This document shows, piece by piece, positions 52,997 to 62,717 of a stretch of DNA of 64,000 nucleotides (position 1 is its first letter; each line of letters opens with the position of its first letter). The translations under genes were made by a program, and so were the position numbers. The notes below the pieces were generated by a model that was not told where the DNA came from, made no database searches, and was given only the letters and a program-made list of their open reading frames with translations. The DNA comes from an uncultured Oleiphilaceae bacterium (GTDB taxonomy: Bacteria > Pseudomonadota > Gammaproteobacteria > Pseudomonadales > Oleiphilaceae): the NCBI GenBank assembly GCA_913060665.1, contig CAJXUY010000021.1, forward strand, positions 1 through 64,000. The letters are read 5' to 3'.

Positions 52997-55825
52997 CTAA
53001 ATCGCTTTAATCTTTTCTAACTGCTCGTTGAGCTTGTCAAATGTGCTTTGGGCATCGCTGAGCTTGGCTTTTTCTTTTTCAACAACATCTTCTGGGGCTT
53101 TGCTAATAAATTTCTCGTTTGAAAGCTTACCTTTTAGTCGTTGTAGCTCTTTAGATACTTTATCGACCTCCTTACTTAAGCGAGCAATTTCTGAGTCTTT
53201 ATCTATCAAACCAGCCATTGGAACCAATACTTCCATTTCGCCCACTAACTGAGTCGCGGCCAATGGTGGTTCTTCATCGCCAAGCCAGGTAACGGCTTCA
53301 ATTTTAGCTAGCGACTTCAAAAACGTTTCGTTCTGCTCTAGCCGGCGTTGATCTTCGGTTGTACCATTCTTAAGCATGAGCGTGATAGGTTTCGCTGGCG
53401 AGATATTCATCTCGCCCCGAATATTTCTGACCCCAATAATGACACCCTTTAACCACTCAATATCGCCATCAGCGTTTTCATCGATGCGGTTTTCATCCGC
53501 AATAGGGTAGCCTTGGGTCATGATGGTTTCGCCAGACTTGCTTGCTAATGGCGCTACGCGCTGCCAAATCTCTTCAGTAATATAAGGCATTACAGGGTGT
53601 GCAAGACGTAGTATGGTTTCGAGTACTCTAACCAGTGTTTGTCTTGTGCCTCTTAATGTTTCTGGGCTGGCGTTATCGTCCCAAAGTACAGGTTTGGAAA
53701 GCTCTAGGTACCAATCGCAGTATTCGTTCCAAACAAATTCATATATCGCTTGAGCAACATGGTCAAGTCGATAGCTGTCCATGGCTTTGGCTACTTGCAG
53801 TTCGGTTTGTTGCAGTCTTGAGACTATCCAGCGATCAGCAAGGCTTAGGTTTACGTCCCCACCGTTCTGCCCGCAATCCTGCTCTTCGGTGTTCATCAGT
53901 ACATAACGAGCGGCATTCCAGATTTTATTACAGAAATTGCGATAGCCTTCAACCCGACCCATATCAAACTTGATATCTCGACCAGTAGACGCTAATGAAC
54001 AGAAAGTGAAACGTAGTGCATCAGTGCCGTATCCTGAAATACCTTCAGGGAACTCATCTTTCGTTTGTTTGGCTATTTTTTTCGCCATTTTTGGCTGCAT
54101 CATGCCTGTGGTGCGCTTATCTAACAGCGTATCAAGGTCGATGCCGTCAATAATATCCAATGGGTCAAGTACGTTGCCCTTCGACTTAGACATTTTGGCG
54201 CCTTGTGCGTCCCTTACTAGACCGTGAACATAAACGGTTTTGAACGGCACTTGAGGTTTCCCGTTTTCATCTTTGATGAAATGAGTGGTCATCATGATCA
54301 TTCTGGCCACCCAGAAGAAAATGATGTCAAAGCCGGTCACTAATACATCGGTTGAGTGGAAAGTTTTAAGCTCTTCAGTCTCTTCAGGCCACCCTAGTGT
54401 TGAGAATGTCCACAACGCAGAGCTGAACCAAGTATCTAGTACATCTTCGTCTTGATGAATCTCGGCACTCGGGTCTAGGTTGTACTTGCTACGGACTTCT
54501 TCTTCGTTACGACCTACAAATATGTTGCCGCTATTGTCATACCACGCCGGGATTCTATGTCCCCACCATAGTTGACGGGATATACACCAATCCTGAATGT
54601 CTCGCATCCAAGAGAAGTACATGTTTTCGTACTGCTTGGGTACGAATTGTATATCGCCATCTTCAACGACTTTAATTGCTTCTTTCGCTAGAGGCTCTGT
54701 TTTGACATACCATTGGTCCGTTAGCCAAGGCTCGATGACCACACCGGAGCGGTCTCCGCGAGGAACCTTCAATGTATGAGGCTCAATTTTTTCAAGGCAG
54801 CCAAGCGCGTCTAGTTCTTCAACGATTTTCTTACGTGCTTCAAAGCGCTCTAGCCCTGCGTAGGCTTCAGGTGCCTTTTCGCCATGCTGAGTCTCGTAAT
54901 TATCAAAGGTGATAACTGTAAACTCAGATAGAATATTAGCATCACGATCAAGCACATTAATCAGCGCTAAATTGTGTCGTTTACCTACTTCATAGTCATT
55001 GAAGTCATGGGCGGGAGTGATTTTTACACAACCCGTGCCAAACTCTCTCTCAACATAATCATCAGCCACAATAGGAATCAGCCTGTTGGTGATAGGCAGG
55101 CGAATATTTTTACCTACTAAATCAGCATAACGTTCATCTTTAGGGTGAACGGCAACGGCGGTGTCACCTAACATGGTTTCGGGTCGTGTTGTGGCGACGA
55201 CCAAATGCCCGGAGCCATCTTCAAGAGGGTAGCGGAAGTGCCACATTGAACCGTTTTCTTCCTCTGAAAGTACTTCCAGGTCAGAGATGGCGGTGTGTAA
55301 TTTAGGGTCCCAGTTTACTAGACGTTTGCCACGATAAATGAGGCCGTCATCGTAAAGTCGAACAAATACTTCCTGAACCGCAGCAGACATTCCAGGGTCC
55401 ATTGTAAAACGTTCGCGACTCCAGTCTACAGACGACCCTAATCTCCGTATTTGACGGGTGATAGTGTCACCAGATTCTTCTTTCCATTCCCAGACTTTAT
55501 CGAGAAATTTATCTCGACCTAAATCATGGCGGGTCACGCCGTTAGCTGCGAGTTGGCGCTCAACTACCATTTGAGTCGCAATACCTGCGTGATCGGTGCC
55601 AGGCTGCCAAAGCGTATTGCGCCCCTGCATTCGATGGTAACGAATTAAGGTATCCATGACGGTGTTATTGAAACCGTGGCCCATATGAAGGCTACCGGTG
55701 ACATTAGGAGGTGGGATCATAATTGAATATGAATCACCTTCCCCAGAAGGCTTAAAATGACCGGCTTTTTCCCATGTGTTGTACCAGTTTTGTTCTATCT
55801 CGCTTGGCTGGTAAGTTTTTTCCAT
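52997..55825 (-). CDS. valS: valyl-tRNA synthetase
   Basis: 942 residues, normal for ValRS. Class I synthetase motifs: [18 protein letters not shown] (HIGH-type HMGH), [12 protein letters not shown] (KMSKS), and the editing-domain region [16 protein letters not shown]-terminal coiled coil ([22 protein letters not shown] through [22 protein letters not shown]) is present. It attaches valine to tRNA-Val. A TATAAT occurs upstream on the minus strand, but no convincing -35. Confidence 0.97.
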   Translation of the reverse strand: MEKTYQPSEIEQNWYNTWEKAGHFKPSGEGDSYSIMIPPPNVTGSLHMGHGFNNTVMDTLIRYHRMQGRNTLWQPGTDHAGIATQMVVERQLAANGVTRHDLGRDKFLDKVWEWKEESGDTITRQIRRLGSSVDWSRERFTMDPGMSAAVQEVFVRLYDDGLIYRGKRLVNWDPKLHTAISDLEVLSEEENGSMWHFRYPLEDGSGHLVVATTRPETMLGDTAVAVHPKDERYADLVGKNIRLPITNRLIPIVADDYVEREFGTGCVKITPAHDFNDYEVGKRHNLALINVLDRDANILSEFTVITFDNYETQHGEKAPEAYAGLERFEARKKIVEELDALGCLEKIEPHTLKVPRGDRSGVVIEPWLTDQWYVKTEPLAKEAIKVVEDGDIQFVPKQYENMYFSWMRDIQDWCISRQLWWGHRIPAWYDNSGNIFVGRNEEEVRSKYNLDPSAEIHQDEDVLDTWFSSALWTFSTLGWPEETEELKTFHSTDVLVTGFDIIFFWVARMIMMTTHFIKDENGKPQVPFKTVYVHGLVRDAQGAKMSKSKGNVLDPLDIIDGIDLDTLLDKRTTGMMQPKMAKKIAKQTKDEFPEGISGYGTDALRFTFCSLASTGRDIKFDMGRVEGYRNFCNKIWNAARYVLMNTEEQDCGQNGGDVNLSLADRWIVSRLQQTELQVAKAMDSYRLDHVAQAIYEFVWNEYCDWYLELSKPVLWDDNASPETLRGTRQTLVRVLETILRLAHPVMPYITEEIWQRVAPLASKSGETIMTQGYPIADENRIDENADGDIEWLKGVIIGVRNIRGEMNISPAKPITLMLKNGTTEDQRRLEQNETFLKSLAKIEAVTWLGDEEPPLAATQLVGEMEVLVPMAGLIDKDSEIARLSKEVDKVSKELQRLKGKLSNEKFISKAPEDVVEKEKAKLSDAQSTFDKLNEQLEKIKAI

Positions 55826-55983
55826 AATATCGTCTGCAAAGGCGTTAATGAGTTCGAAAGAATGAGGTATCCCCCTAGTAGGAGGAAAATGGGATTATTA
55901 TACATATCTCAATCACTAACGGGTAGCGTTTGACGGAGGCCGTTGTTATGAAATTATCAATTGTGTTCGTGGATAAAAATGAA

Positions 55984-56391
55984 CTAGCAGTTTTCCGTTT
56001 CGGCTTCAAAATATGTGTGTAGCTCAGTTGCGACTTTATCTTCGATGATGGGGGTAAGTTGATCCAATACTCTGCGAGTAATGGCTTGCACAATAGCATC
56101 GTTTCTATTCGAAATAAAAGGCTCGCGAGGGTTTTTGGTTATAGTGCGGTATGGGTTTTCGTGTTTAAGGTTTTCGGTAAATGCTTCGATGCTTTGAGTG
56201 AACTGCTCCCTTTCCAGTGCTAGCCTGGCCAAGTGCTCGTAGGGGATAAAGGGATTTTCTTTCAGGTCGTCCGCGCCACCTGTGGATGGCGATGGAGAGT
56301 TGGCCTGATGAGCTTGGCTAGGTTGGCGTTTATTAGCGTGATTGTCATTTGTGTCGGTGACTAAGTCTTCCAAAAGAGGTATGTCGTCCAT
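55984..56391 (-). CDS. hypothetical protein between holC and valS
   Basis: 135 residues with a polar, low-complexity N-terminal half (about 15-45, rich in N, S, P) and a helical, charged C-terminal half (ALEREQFTQSIEAFTENLKHEN; AITRRVLDQLTPIIEDKVATEL). A gene of similar size and position lies between holC and valS in Pseudomonas, and this is probably its homologue. No function is known. GGATTAGAAC upstream provides a weak ribosome binding site. Confidence 0.7.
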   Translation of the reverse strand: MDDIPLLEDLVTDTNDNHANKRQPSQAHQANSPSPSTGGADDLKENPFIPYEHLARLALEREQFTQSIEAFTENLKHENPYRTITKNPREPFISNRNDAIVQAITRRVLDQLTPIIEDKVATELHTYFEAETENC

Positions 56392-56495
56392 GTTCTAATC
56401 CAACTTGTCCATTTTATGCTCTTTCGAGGCTCTGTGTTGATTTGGGTGTGGCTTTTAAAGAGAGTATACACGCAATAATACGTACTTAGTGTCAT

Positions 56496-56936
56496 TTATT
56501 TGGGTCTGAAATCATGAATAACGGCTTCAATATTTTCGTTCTTTATTTGGCGGTAGTGATTGCGAAGTTCTCTAAGGATGGCATCGTTCTGGATCACTAT
56601 TTCTGCGACTCTATCGAACTGTTTGTAAAAAGGCGGTAGTTCACTGGCTAGGTTAATTAATAGGTCGTTATGGCCTTTACAGTCTTCAGTAAAACCTATT
56701 GTGACCGAAGGTGATATGTCTTGGGGAGTCTTGATGTTGCTGAGTTCATGGGGCAAAAAACTTTCAATTTTATATGTCCATAAATAGTCATCAATCTCAG
56801 TGGCTTGTTGCAAGTGGTTGGTGTGAATGTAAATGGTATGACCTAGTGTTGTGGCCTTTTCGATTAAGCGAGACAGAAATGTAAGTCGATCACTATGGTC
56901 GACTTTATTAAGAATATAAAAATCTGCTTTGGCCAT
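56496..56936 (-). CDS. holC: DNA polymerase III chi subunit
   Basis: 146 residues: ADFYILNKVDHSDRLTFLSRLIEKATTLGHTIYIHTNH, followed by DYLWTYKIESFLPHEL, the conserved chi pattern (YIHT and LW.Y..ESFLPH). Chi links the clamp loader to single-strand-binding protein at the replication fork. Gene order pepA, holC, hypothetical, valS is conserved in relatives. No good ribosome binding site is seen before the ATG. Confidence 0.92.
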   Translation of the reverse strand: MAKADFYILNKVDHSDRLTFLSRLIEKATTLGHTIYIHTNHLQQATEIDDYLWTYKIESFLPHELSNIKTPQDISPSVTIGFTEDCKGHNDLLINLASELPPFYKQFDRVAEIVIQNDAILRELRNHYRQIKNENIEAVIHDFRPK

Positions 56937-56996
56937 ATTTGAGAGTAACGCGTTAAGGATTATTATGTCTGCCGGTTTTGTATTGTGGACTTAGTT

Positions 56997-57028
56997 AGGA
57001 TACTACTCAACCTGTTGAGTAGTATCCT
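56997..57028. other. perfect 15-base inverted repeat after pepA
   Basis: AGGATACTACTCAAC, loop CT, GTTGAGTAGTATCCT. It lies six bases past the pepA stop, so it would form a very stable hairpin in the pepA transcript. No T-tract follows on the minus strand, so termination is not certain. Confidence 0.6.
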
Positions 57029-57034
57029 CTCGGC

Positions 57035-58522
57035 CTAATTTACTTTATTAAGAATGTATTGGGTTAACATCGGTACGGGTCTGCCAGTAGCGCCTTTGTT
57101 TTTTCCTGAAACCCATGCTGTGCCAGCAATATCAAGATGCGCCCATTTCATCTTTTTAGCAAATCGAGATAGGAAACACGCTGCAGTAATGGTTCCCGCT
57201 GGACGACCTCCAATATTTTGCATATCTGCGAAGTTGCTATCTAACTGAGGTTGATACTCATCCCATAGAGGCAAACGCCATGCCTTGTCTGCTGCTTCGG
57301 TACTTGCTGAGAGAAGTTCATCTGCTAGAGCGTCATCGTTGCCGAGTAAGCCTGTTGTGTGATGACCTAGTGCAATAATGCAAGCGCCTGTTAGTGTCGC
57401 TATGTCAACGATAGAGGCGGGGTTATGATTCTGCTCTGCATAGGTTAGAGCATCACACAATACCAATCTACCTTCAGCGTCGGTATTGAGTATTTCGACG
57501 GTTTGGCCGGAGAGAGTCGAAACGATGTCTCCTGGTTTAGTTGCTTTGCCATCAGGCATGTTTTCTGCTGCGGCGACGATGGCGGTTACATTTATGTTAG
57601 GTTTCAGCGATGTGATGGCAGTCATGGTTCCAAATACGCTTGCGGCCCCGCACATATCGTACTTCATTTCATCCATCGACTCACCTGGCTTTAGGCTGAT
57701 ACCGCCGCTATCGAATGTAACGCCTTTACCGACAAGTACATGGGCTTTATCGGATTCTTTACCGCCTTTGTATTCCATAATGATAAGGTGAGCAGGCTCT
57801 TCGCTACCAGCAGACACTGAAAGCAATGAGTGCATGCCAAGAGCAGCCATTTTCTCTTCGTCAAGAATTGTGGTGGTTACGGTGCTGTTATTCTTGGCAA
57901 TCTCTTTTGCTTGGGTCGCTAAATAAGTAGGGGTGCAGATGTTGCCTGGCAAATTACCTAATGTCTTGGCGACCGATACACCTGCTGCGATGGCACTACC
58001 TTCACTAATAGCTTTTTCTGCTTCGGCGCTGTTGATGCTGTCTCCACAGTAAAAAGAAACTGTGTTTAGCTCGGATTTATCAGCCTTAGTGGTTTTAAAA
58101 TCATCAAATATATAAAGTGAATCATTGATGGCTTCAATTGCAAAGCGCATCAACCAAGACTGGCTACAATCTTTCAGAGACACACCATCGAATGATACTA
58201 GTGCTGTTTTTGTCTGGGTTTTTTTGATGGTGTTGGCGGCGGCAACCATTGATTTTTTTAACGTGGCTGCATTGAACGCGTCTTGTTTGCCCAGACCAAT
58301 TAGCAGAATTCTCGTGTGTGACGTGTTATTGCCGTCGAGTAGCATTGTCGAGCCTGCTTTTGCATCAAAGTCTTTACGCTCTATAAGTGTCGAGATGCTT
58401 TGGCTGCTTGCTTGATCTATATAAGACGACTCTGGAGATAGCTGTAAATCCTCAAATAGCGGAAGAACGATGCAGTCTGATTGCTGTTTTTCGGGAGTGC
58501 GCTTCTCTAAAGAGTATTTCAT
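57035..58522 (-). CDS. pepA: cytosol (leucyl) aminopeptidase PepA
   Basis: 495 residues. N-terminal macro-like domain (1-165), then the M17 catalytic domain: LVGKGVTFDSGGISLKPG (metal-binding lysine and aspartate), MKYDMCGAASVFG and the signature NTDAEGRLVLCDALTYAE. It removes N-terminal amino acids from peptides and needs two divalent metal ions; in E. coli PepA also binds DNA as a carAB and Xer accessory factor. AGGAGC precedes the start. Divergent from lptF. Confidence 0.96.
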   Translation of the reverse strand: MKYSLEKRTPEKQQSDCIVLPLFEDLQLSPESSYIDQASSQSISTLIERKDFDAKAGSTMLLDGNNTSHTRILLIGLGKQDAFNAATLKKSMVAAANTIKKTQTKTALVSFDGVSLKDCSQSWLMRFAIEAINDSLYIFDDFKTTKADKSELNTVSFYCGDSINSAEAEKAISEGSAIAAGVSVAKTLGNLPGNICTPTYLATQAKEIAKNNSTVTTTILDEEKMAALGMHSLLSVSAGSEEPAHLIIMEYKGGKESDKAHVLVGKGVTFDSGGISLKPGESMDEMKYDMCGAASVFGTMTAITSLKPNINVTAIVAAAENMPDGKATKPGDIVSTLSGQTVEILNTDAEGRLVLCDALTYAEQNHNPASIVDIATLTGACIIALGHHTTGLLGNDDALADELLSASTEAADKAWRLPLWDEYQPQLDSNFADMQNIGGRPAGTITAACFLSRFAKKMKWAHLDIAGTAWVSGKNKGATGRPVPMLTQYILNKVN

Positions 58523-58826
58523 TGGTGCTCCTGTATGATGGGATAATCGCGAAGAGAGATAACTTACTTTAGCGATAATTTAAAATGGCTGACTATGTTT
58601 AGATAAAGTTTACGTTAAACACAGGTATTTTTCATAATTCATTCCAGCTAAAATGTTGGTATTCTTGGTAATATGACAGAAGAGCACGCTGCAGGGTAGA
58701 GGTTAATACATATTGGGCCATAGCAGGAGCTGCTCTAAATATAAGCATTGAGCTAGGTTTAATAAAAATAAAGAATTGAGTGATATCACCAATTTGAACT
58801 CAGAAACGTCTCTAGGGAATATTTGA
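58523..58826. other. intergenic region between divergent pepA and lptF
   Basis: 304 bases carrying the promoters of both genes. I see no gene, and no element good enough to call. AT-rich stretches occur near 58600 and 58760. Confidence 0.4.
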
Positions 58827-59918
58827 TTGTTTATTATCTTTCGTTATTTGGCAAAGCAGCTATTAATAAGCATGTTTGCAGTTTCGGGTATTTTATTGCT
58901 TATTTTTATGAGTGGGCGATTTATTAAGTACCTTGCTCAAGCTGCATCAGGCGGAATATCAGCGGATGTTCTATTTACCCTAATGGGTTACAGAATGCCG
59001 GGCTTTCTCGAGTTGATTTTGCCGTTAGGCTTGTTTATCGGGATTTTACTGGCTTACGGAAGAATGTATCTTGAAAGTGAAATGACCGTGCTGTTTGCCT
59101 GTGGCGTGAGCGAACGGCGACTGGTTTTATTGACGATGGGAACATCGCTGATTGTTATGTTCTTGGTGGGTTTTTTGAGTCTGGTGGTGTCCCCTTGGGG
59201 GATGCAAAATGTTGAGCAGATCTTTCGTGATCAGTCTAAATTAACAGAGTTTGAAATGCTTGCGCCAGGTCGGTTTCAGGCACTTAAGACAGGTCAGCGT
59301 GTAACCTACACTGAAGCGTTAAGTAATGACAAAAAAGAGCTTCAGGGTGTCTTTATCTCTGAAAAAGCGTCAGATGGGCAATCACTGATATTGACGACGG
59401 CAAAGACCGGAACGCAATATGTTGACCCGGCCACAGGGAGTCGCTTTTTGGTGTTGCATGATGGCAAGCGGTTTCAGGGAATGCCGGGCGAAATGGGTTT
59501 TAATGTGATTGAATTTGAATCTTACGGTCTAAAAATAGCTGAGCCACCAGAAGAGCATAGGGGGCGTAAGGATGAGTCTATTGGGACACTTGAACTGTTG
59601 GAGTCTTCCAATCCCAAATATGCTGCGCTGTTGCAATGGCGCATTTCATTGCCGATGCTGGTTCCCATTGTTACGTTGTTAGCTATATCACTCAGTCGGG
59701 TTAATCCGCGGCAAGGTCGTTTCTTTCATTTGTTCCCCGCGATGCTTATCTATATCACCTATTTGGGATTGTTAATTGTAGCGCGTAATGCCCTTGAAAA
59801 AGAGAAAATTCCTTCTTGGGTCGGTGTTTGGTGGGTGCATTTGTTGTTCTTTAGTATTGCGATGGGCTTGCTCAGCAAAGGTGCCATTATACGATATTGG
59901 AGGTCTAAGCATGCGTAA
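58827..59918 (+). CDS. lptF: LPS export ABC transporter permease LptF
   Basis: 363 residues, probably from TTG 58827, with AGGGA upstream; the expected LptF start (MxIIFRYLAKQ) then aligns. Six membrane helices in two groups of three flank a periplasmic beta-jellyroll (about 130-250), with ILPLGLFIGILLAYGRMYLESEMTVLFACG as a clear family motif. With LptB and LptG it lifts lipopolysaccharide out of the inner membrane. Overlaps lptG by eight bases. Confidence 0.95.
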   Translation: MFIIFRYLAKQLLISMFAVSGILLLIFMSGRFIKYLAQAASGGISADVLFTLMGYRMPGFLELILPLGLFIGILLAYGRMYLESEMTVLFACGVSERRLVLLTMGTSLIVMFLVGFLSLVVSPWGMQNVEQIFRDQSKLTEFEMLAPGRFQALKTGQRVTYTEALSNDKKELQGVFISEKASDGQSLILTTAKTGTQYVDPATGSRFLVLHDGKRFQGMPGEMGFNVIEFESYGLKIAEPPEEHRGRKDESIGTLELLESSNPKYAALLQWRISLPMLVPIVTLLAISLSRVNPRQGRFFHLFPAMLIYITYLGLLIVARNALEKEKIPSWVGVWWVHLLFFSIAMGLLSKGAIIRYWRSKHA

Positions 59919-60972
59919 GCTAGACCGTTATATTATAGCCAGTGTAGCAGCTGCGATGCTGCTGGTATTGCTTGTCGTTCTTTCACTAGACTTAGTGTTT
60001 AGTTTTATAGCCGAATTAGAGGAGTTAAAGAACGACTATCAGGTAACTGAAGCCATCATGTTCGTGGTGACCACGCTACCACGAAGAATATATGACTATT
60101 TGCCATTGGCAGCTTTTATCGGGTCTCTTATTGGGCTAGGTGCATTAGCAAACAATAGCGAATTAACCGTTATTCGTGCTGCAGGTGTTTCGACTCGACG
60201 AATCGTCTGGTCTGCGATGAAACCTGCTATCGCAATCGTTATTGTTGGCCTGTTGCTAGGTGAGTATGTTGCGCCATATACCGAAAAAATAGCACAAAGT
60301 CAGAGAGCAGTTTCTCAGGGTACGGGTGAGAGCTTGGCGTCCAAGCGAGGTATTTGGCATCGAGAAGGCGACACCTTTATGCACTTTAATGCGGTTGAGC
60401 CAAATGGTGAGTTGCATGGAGTGTCACTGTTTGAGTATTCAGAGGAAGGTTGGTTGGAGCGCTCTCGGTTTGCCAAAAGAGCGATTTATCAGCGTGAAGA
60501 ATGGCTGCTCGAGGATGTTACCGAAACAATATTAACGCCGACCCAGACGTCTGTTGTTAAGTCTCACCTGGTAGCCTGGCGTACAGAGTTGTCACCTCAG
60601 GTGCTTGGCGTGTTGGTGATTAAGCCTGATAACTTATCTATAACAGGGCTGTATACCTACTCAAACTACCTTGTTGAGCAAGACCTTAATGCAAATGTGT
60701 ATCTGATGTCATTTTGGAAGAAGGTGCTAAGGCCTTTGACGACTGCAGTTTTGGTGTTGGTCGCTATCTCGTTTGTGTTTGGTCCTTTGCGGTCGGTGAC
60801 TATGGGGTTTAGGGTGTTTACCGGCATCATTGTAGGGCTGCTGTTCAAATATATGCAGGACTTGTTGGGGCCATCAAGCCTGGTGTTTGGTTTTGACCCG
60901 ATAATTGCAACTCTGGCGCCGATTGTTGTAAGTTCGATGCTGGGGTTCTATTTATTGAGGCGAGCTAGATAA
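59911..60972 (+). CDS. lptG: LPS export ABC transporter permease LptG
   Basis: 353 residues from ATG 59911, with GGAGG upstream. The track ORF starts at 59788 inside lptF, which would add 41 residues unlike any LptG. Topology matches LptF: MRKLDRYIIASVAAAMLLVLLVV, DYLPLAAFIGSLIGLGALANNSELTVIRAAGVS, periplasmic domain, then three C-terminal helices. Its start overlaps the end of lptF, so the two are translated together. Confidence 0.95.
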   Translation: MRKLDRYIIASVAAAMLLVLLVVLSLDLVFSFIAELEELKNDYQVTEAIMFVVTTLPRRIYDYLPLAAFIGSLIGLGALANNSELTVIRAAGVSTRRIVWSAMKPAIAIVIVGLLLGEYVAPYTEKIAQSQRAVSQGTGESLASKRGIWHREGDTFMHFNAVEPNGELHGVSLFEYSEEGWLERSRFAKRAIYQREEWLLEDVTETILTPTQTSVVKSHLVAWRTELSPQVLGVLVIKPDNLSITGLYTYSNYLVEQDLNANVYLMSFWKKVLRPLTTAVLVLVAISFVFGPLRSVTMGFRVFTGIIVGLLFKYMQDLLGPSSLVFGFDPIIATLAPIVVSSMLGFYLLRRAR

Positions 60973-61000
60973 TTAGCTAGTACTGAGAGAGTGGGGGGAG

Positions 61001-61033
61001 AAGCCTGAAATGGAAGAGGGGCGTTTCAGGCTT
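61001..61033. terminator. bidirectional terminator between lptG and the RDD gene
   Basis: AAGCCTGAAA and TTTCAGGCTT form perfect 10-base arms around a 13-base loop between converging genes. Downstream T content is modest on both sides. Confidence 0.6.
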
Positions 61034-61047
61034 TGTAGAACTTAGTG

Positions 61048-61539
61048 TTAACTTCTCGCTTTCTTGGGTATTCGAACAACTACACTCTCAGAAAAACGAT
61101 CATGCCAGGACATCCCATCCTTATCGATTAACATCCATAAAAAACCTAACCCAAAACATAGTAATGATATTATTGCCATCAAAAAGCGCAGTAGTGCTTG
61201 TAGCCAGCTGATTGATACTGCGTTTTTATTCTGAATGCGGATATGCCAAACCTGCATGCCTAATGTCTGGCCAGTTCGAGTCCAAAAATAGCCGAAGAAC
61301 CCGTATAGCGTAATAAATAATATCGACGACAGTAGTGGGTCGTTTGTAGTTGCGCCTGCTTCAACCATTCTTTCATAATTTTCTGAACCGGCAATACTTG
61401 AGCTGATGGCCATATAAATGCCAGTTGTGGCCAGCATTAAGGCCACGCATATTAATGTATCGTAAAGCATGGCAACGAGACGTCTAGGGAGTGCTGCCTT
61501 TGAAACAAGGTTGCTTTCTTCGGGAAATACTTTTGCCAT
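61048..61539 (-). CDS. RDD family membrane protein
   Basis: 163 residues with three hydrophobic helices. The N-terminus ALPRRLVAMLYDTLICVALM carries the RDD-type motif (here R-xx-A-xx-YD), and the end has GQTLGMQVWHIRIQNKN and LLCFGLGFLWMLIDKDGMSWHDRFS, the standard RDD C-terminus. Function unknown; some members have been proposed to transport ions. Confidence 0.9.
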   Translation of the reverse strand: MAKVFPEESNLVSKAALPRRLVAMLYDTLICVALMLATTGIYMAISSSIAGSENYERMVEAGATTNDPLLSSILFITLYGFFGYFWTRTGQTLGMQVWHIRIQNKNAVSISWLQALLRFLMAIISLLCFGLGFLWMLIDKDGMSWHDRFSESVVVRIPKKARS

Positions 61540-61646
61540 AGTGTTAATTTATTATCCGAGATTTATATAAGAGATAGCAGATTTTCTGCTTGAAGTGCCA
61601 CTATATCATGCGTGTTGGTTTGACTCATAATCGAATCAGCAATTGC

Positions 61647-62555
61647 TTATACCAACAACAATATGATCTCACTGACACCGAAGATAAGGTATAGCCGCCC
61701 CGTCATCGGTGGAAGGCGTTTCAAATCGCTCTTAGTTATTGAGATATGAATGGCAGCTATAGCAACAATGAATGCAGGGCTAAAAATAAGGCCTGCGGTC
61801 CACGCCTGCTGGTTTATGAAGAGGGGTATCATCGACATAAAACTGCATGCGACAAGCACCATATATAGTTTTTTTCCTCTATCTAAGCCCCAGCGAACCG
61901 TGAGCGTTTTAAGGCCCTCTTTTCGGTCACTGGCGTAATCCCGCAGCTCATTTGAGAGTAATAATGCCGAGGTAAGAAAACTGACCGGTATAGAGATACT
62001 GATAGCGCTCACATAGTGTTGGCCTGTTACGGCAAAGCAGGCGCCATAGACCATCAATACACCCATCAAAAAAAACACCAGAACCACACCTAGTCCTCGA
62101 CGTTTATAGTGAATTGGTTCGGTGGTGTAAAAAAGTGCGCCTAAGCCACCCAAAATGGCTAGAATCAAAAGAAACGGGCTGGTTTGATAGGTTAGGTAAA
62201 GCCCAATGATGGCGCAAACAGCAAAACATAACCAGCCTGCCTGATAGTTAAAGGTGATGCGTTTAATATCCGAAGGTGTTAATCGTTGAAGGCTGATGGG
62301 GTTTTTTAGGTCTGCATGATCATTGATGAGATTAACACCTGCCTGTAAAAAGAGCCCTGCTAATAATACCGAACATGCTGAAAGTGAGTTAACTGCTTGA
62401 GCTTTTGCCCCAGCAGCAACCCCTAAACCACAAGTAATGAGTGCCACCGGAAATGAAAACGGCCTGAGCGCTTTGATAAAGCGGTACTTGGGGTTGAGGT
62501 TCTGGTACTCAGGGTGAGGGTGTTGATTTATAGCGTTGATGGTGGTTGATTCCAT
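61647..62555 (-). CDS. UbiA family prenyltransferase (MenA-like)
   Basis: 302 residues with eight or nine helices. The first Asp-rich motif is NLINDHADLKN and the second is SNELRDYASDRKEGLKTLTVRWG, in the order and spacing of UbiA-type prenyltransferases. The second motif resembles MenA (1,4-dihydroxy-2-naphthoate octaprenyltransferase) more than UbiA. No menaquinone genes adjoin, so the acceptor is open. The ribosome binding site is weak. Confidence 0.85.
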   Translation of the reverse strand: MESTTINAINQHPHPEYQNLNPKYRFIKALRPFSFPVALITCGLGVAAGAKAQAVNSLSACSVLLAGLFLQAGVNLINDHADLKNPISLQRLTPSDIKRITFNYQAGWLCFAVCAIIGLYLTYQTSPFLLILAILGGLGALFYTTEPIHYKRRGLGVVLVFFLMGVLMVYGACFAVTGQHYVSAISISIPVSFLTSALLLSNELRDYASDRKEGLKTLTVRWGLDRGKKLYMVLVACSFMSMIPLFINQQAWTAGLIFSPAFIVAIAAIHISITKSDLKRLPPMTGRLYLIFGVSEIILLLV

Positions 62556-62717
62556 TTTGTTTTAAGTAGTAGCGCTTTTAACAATAAAGAGTTCCTAAAG
62601 TTTTACCAGATATTGACGTTAAGCTCCATAAGAACAGTTTGCTTATTTTGTTTTTGAGCGGCTTTAATTCATTCTGAGTAATATAAGAATGTAGCTCCTA
62701 AAATTGAGGACAGGACG

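Noticed and set aside
55875-56099. 74-residue minus-strand ORF
   Set aside because: It overlaps the conserved hypothetical gene between holC and valS in another frame and carries no recognisable feature.
59788-59910. N-terminal extension of LptG
   Set aside because: The extension lies within lptF and is unrelated to LptG; ATG 59911 has GGAGG and the normal family start.
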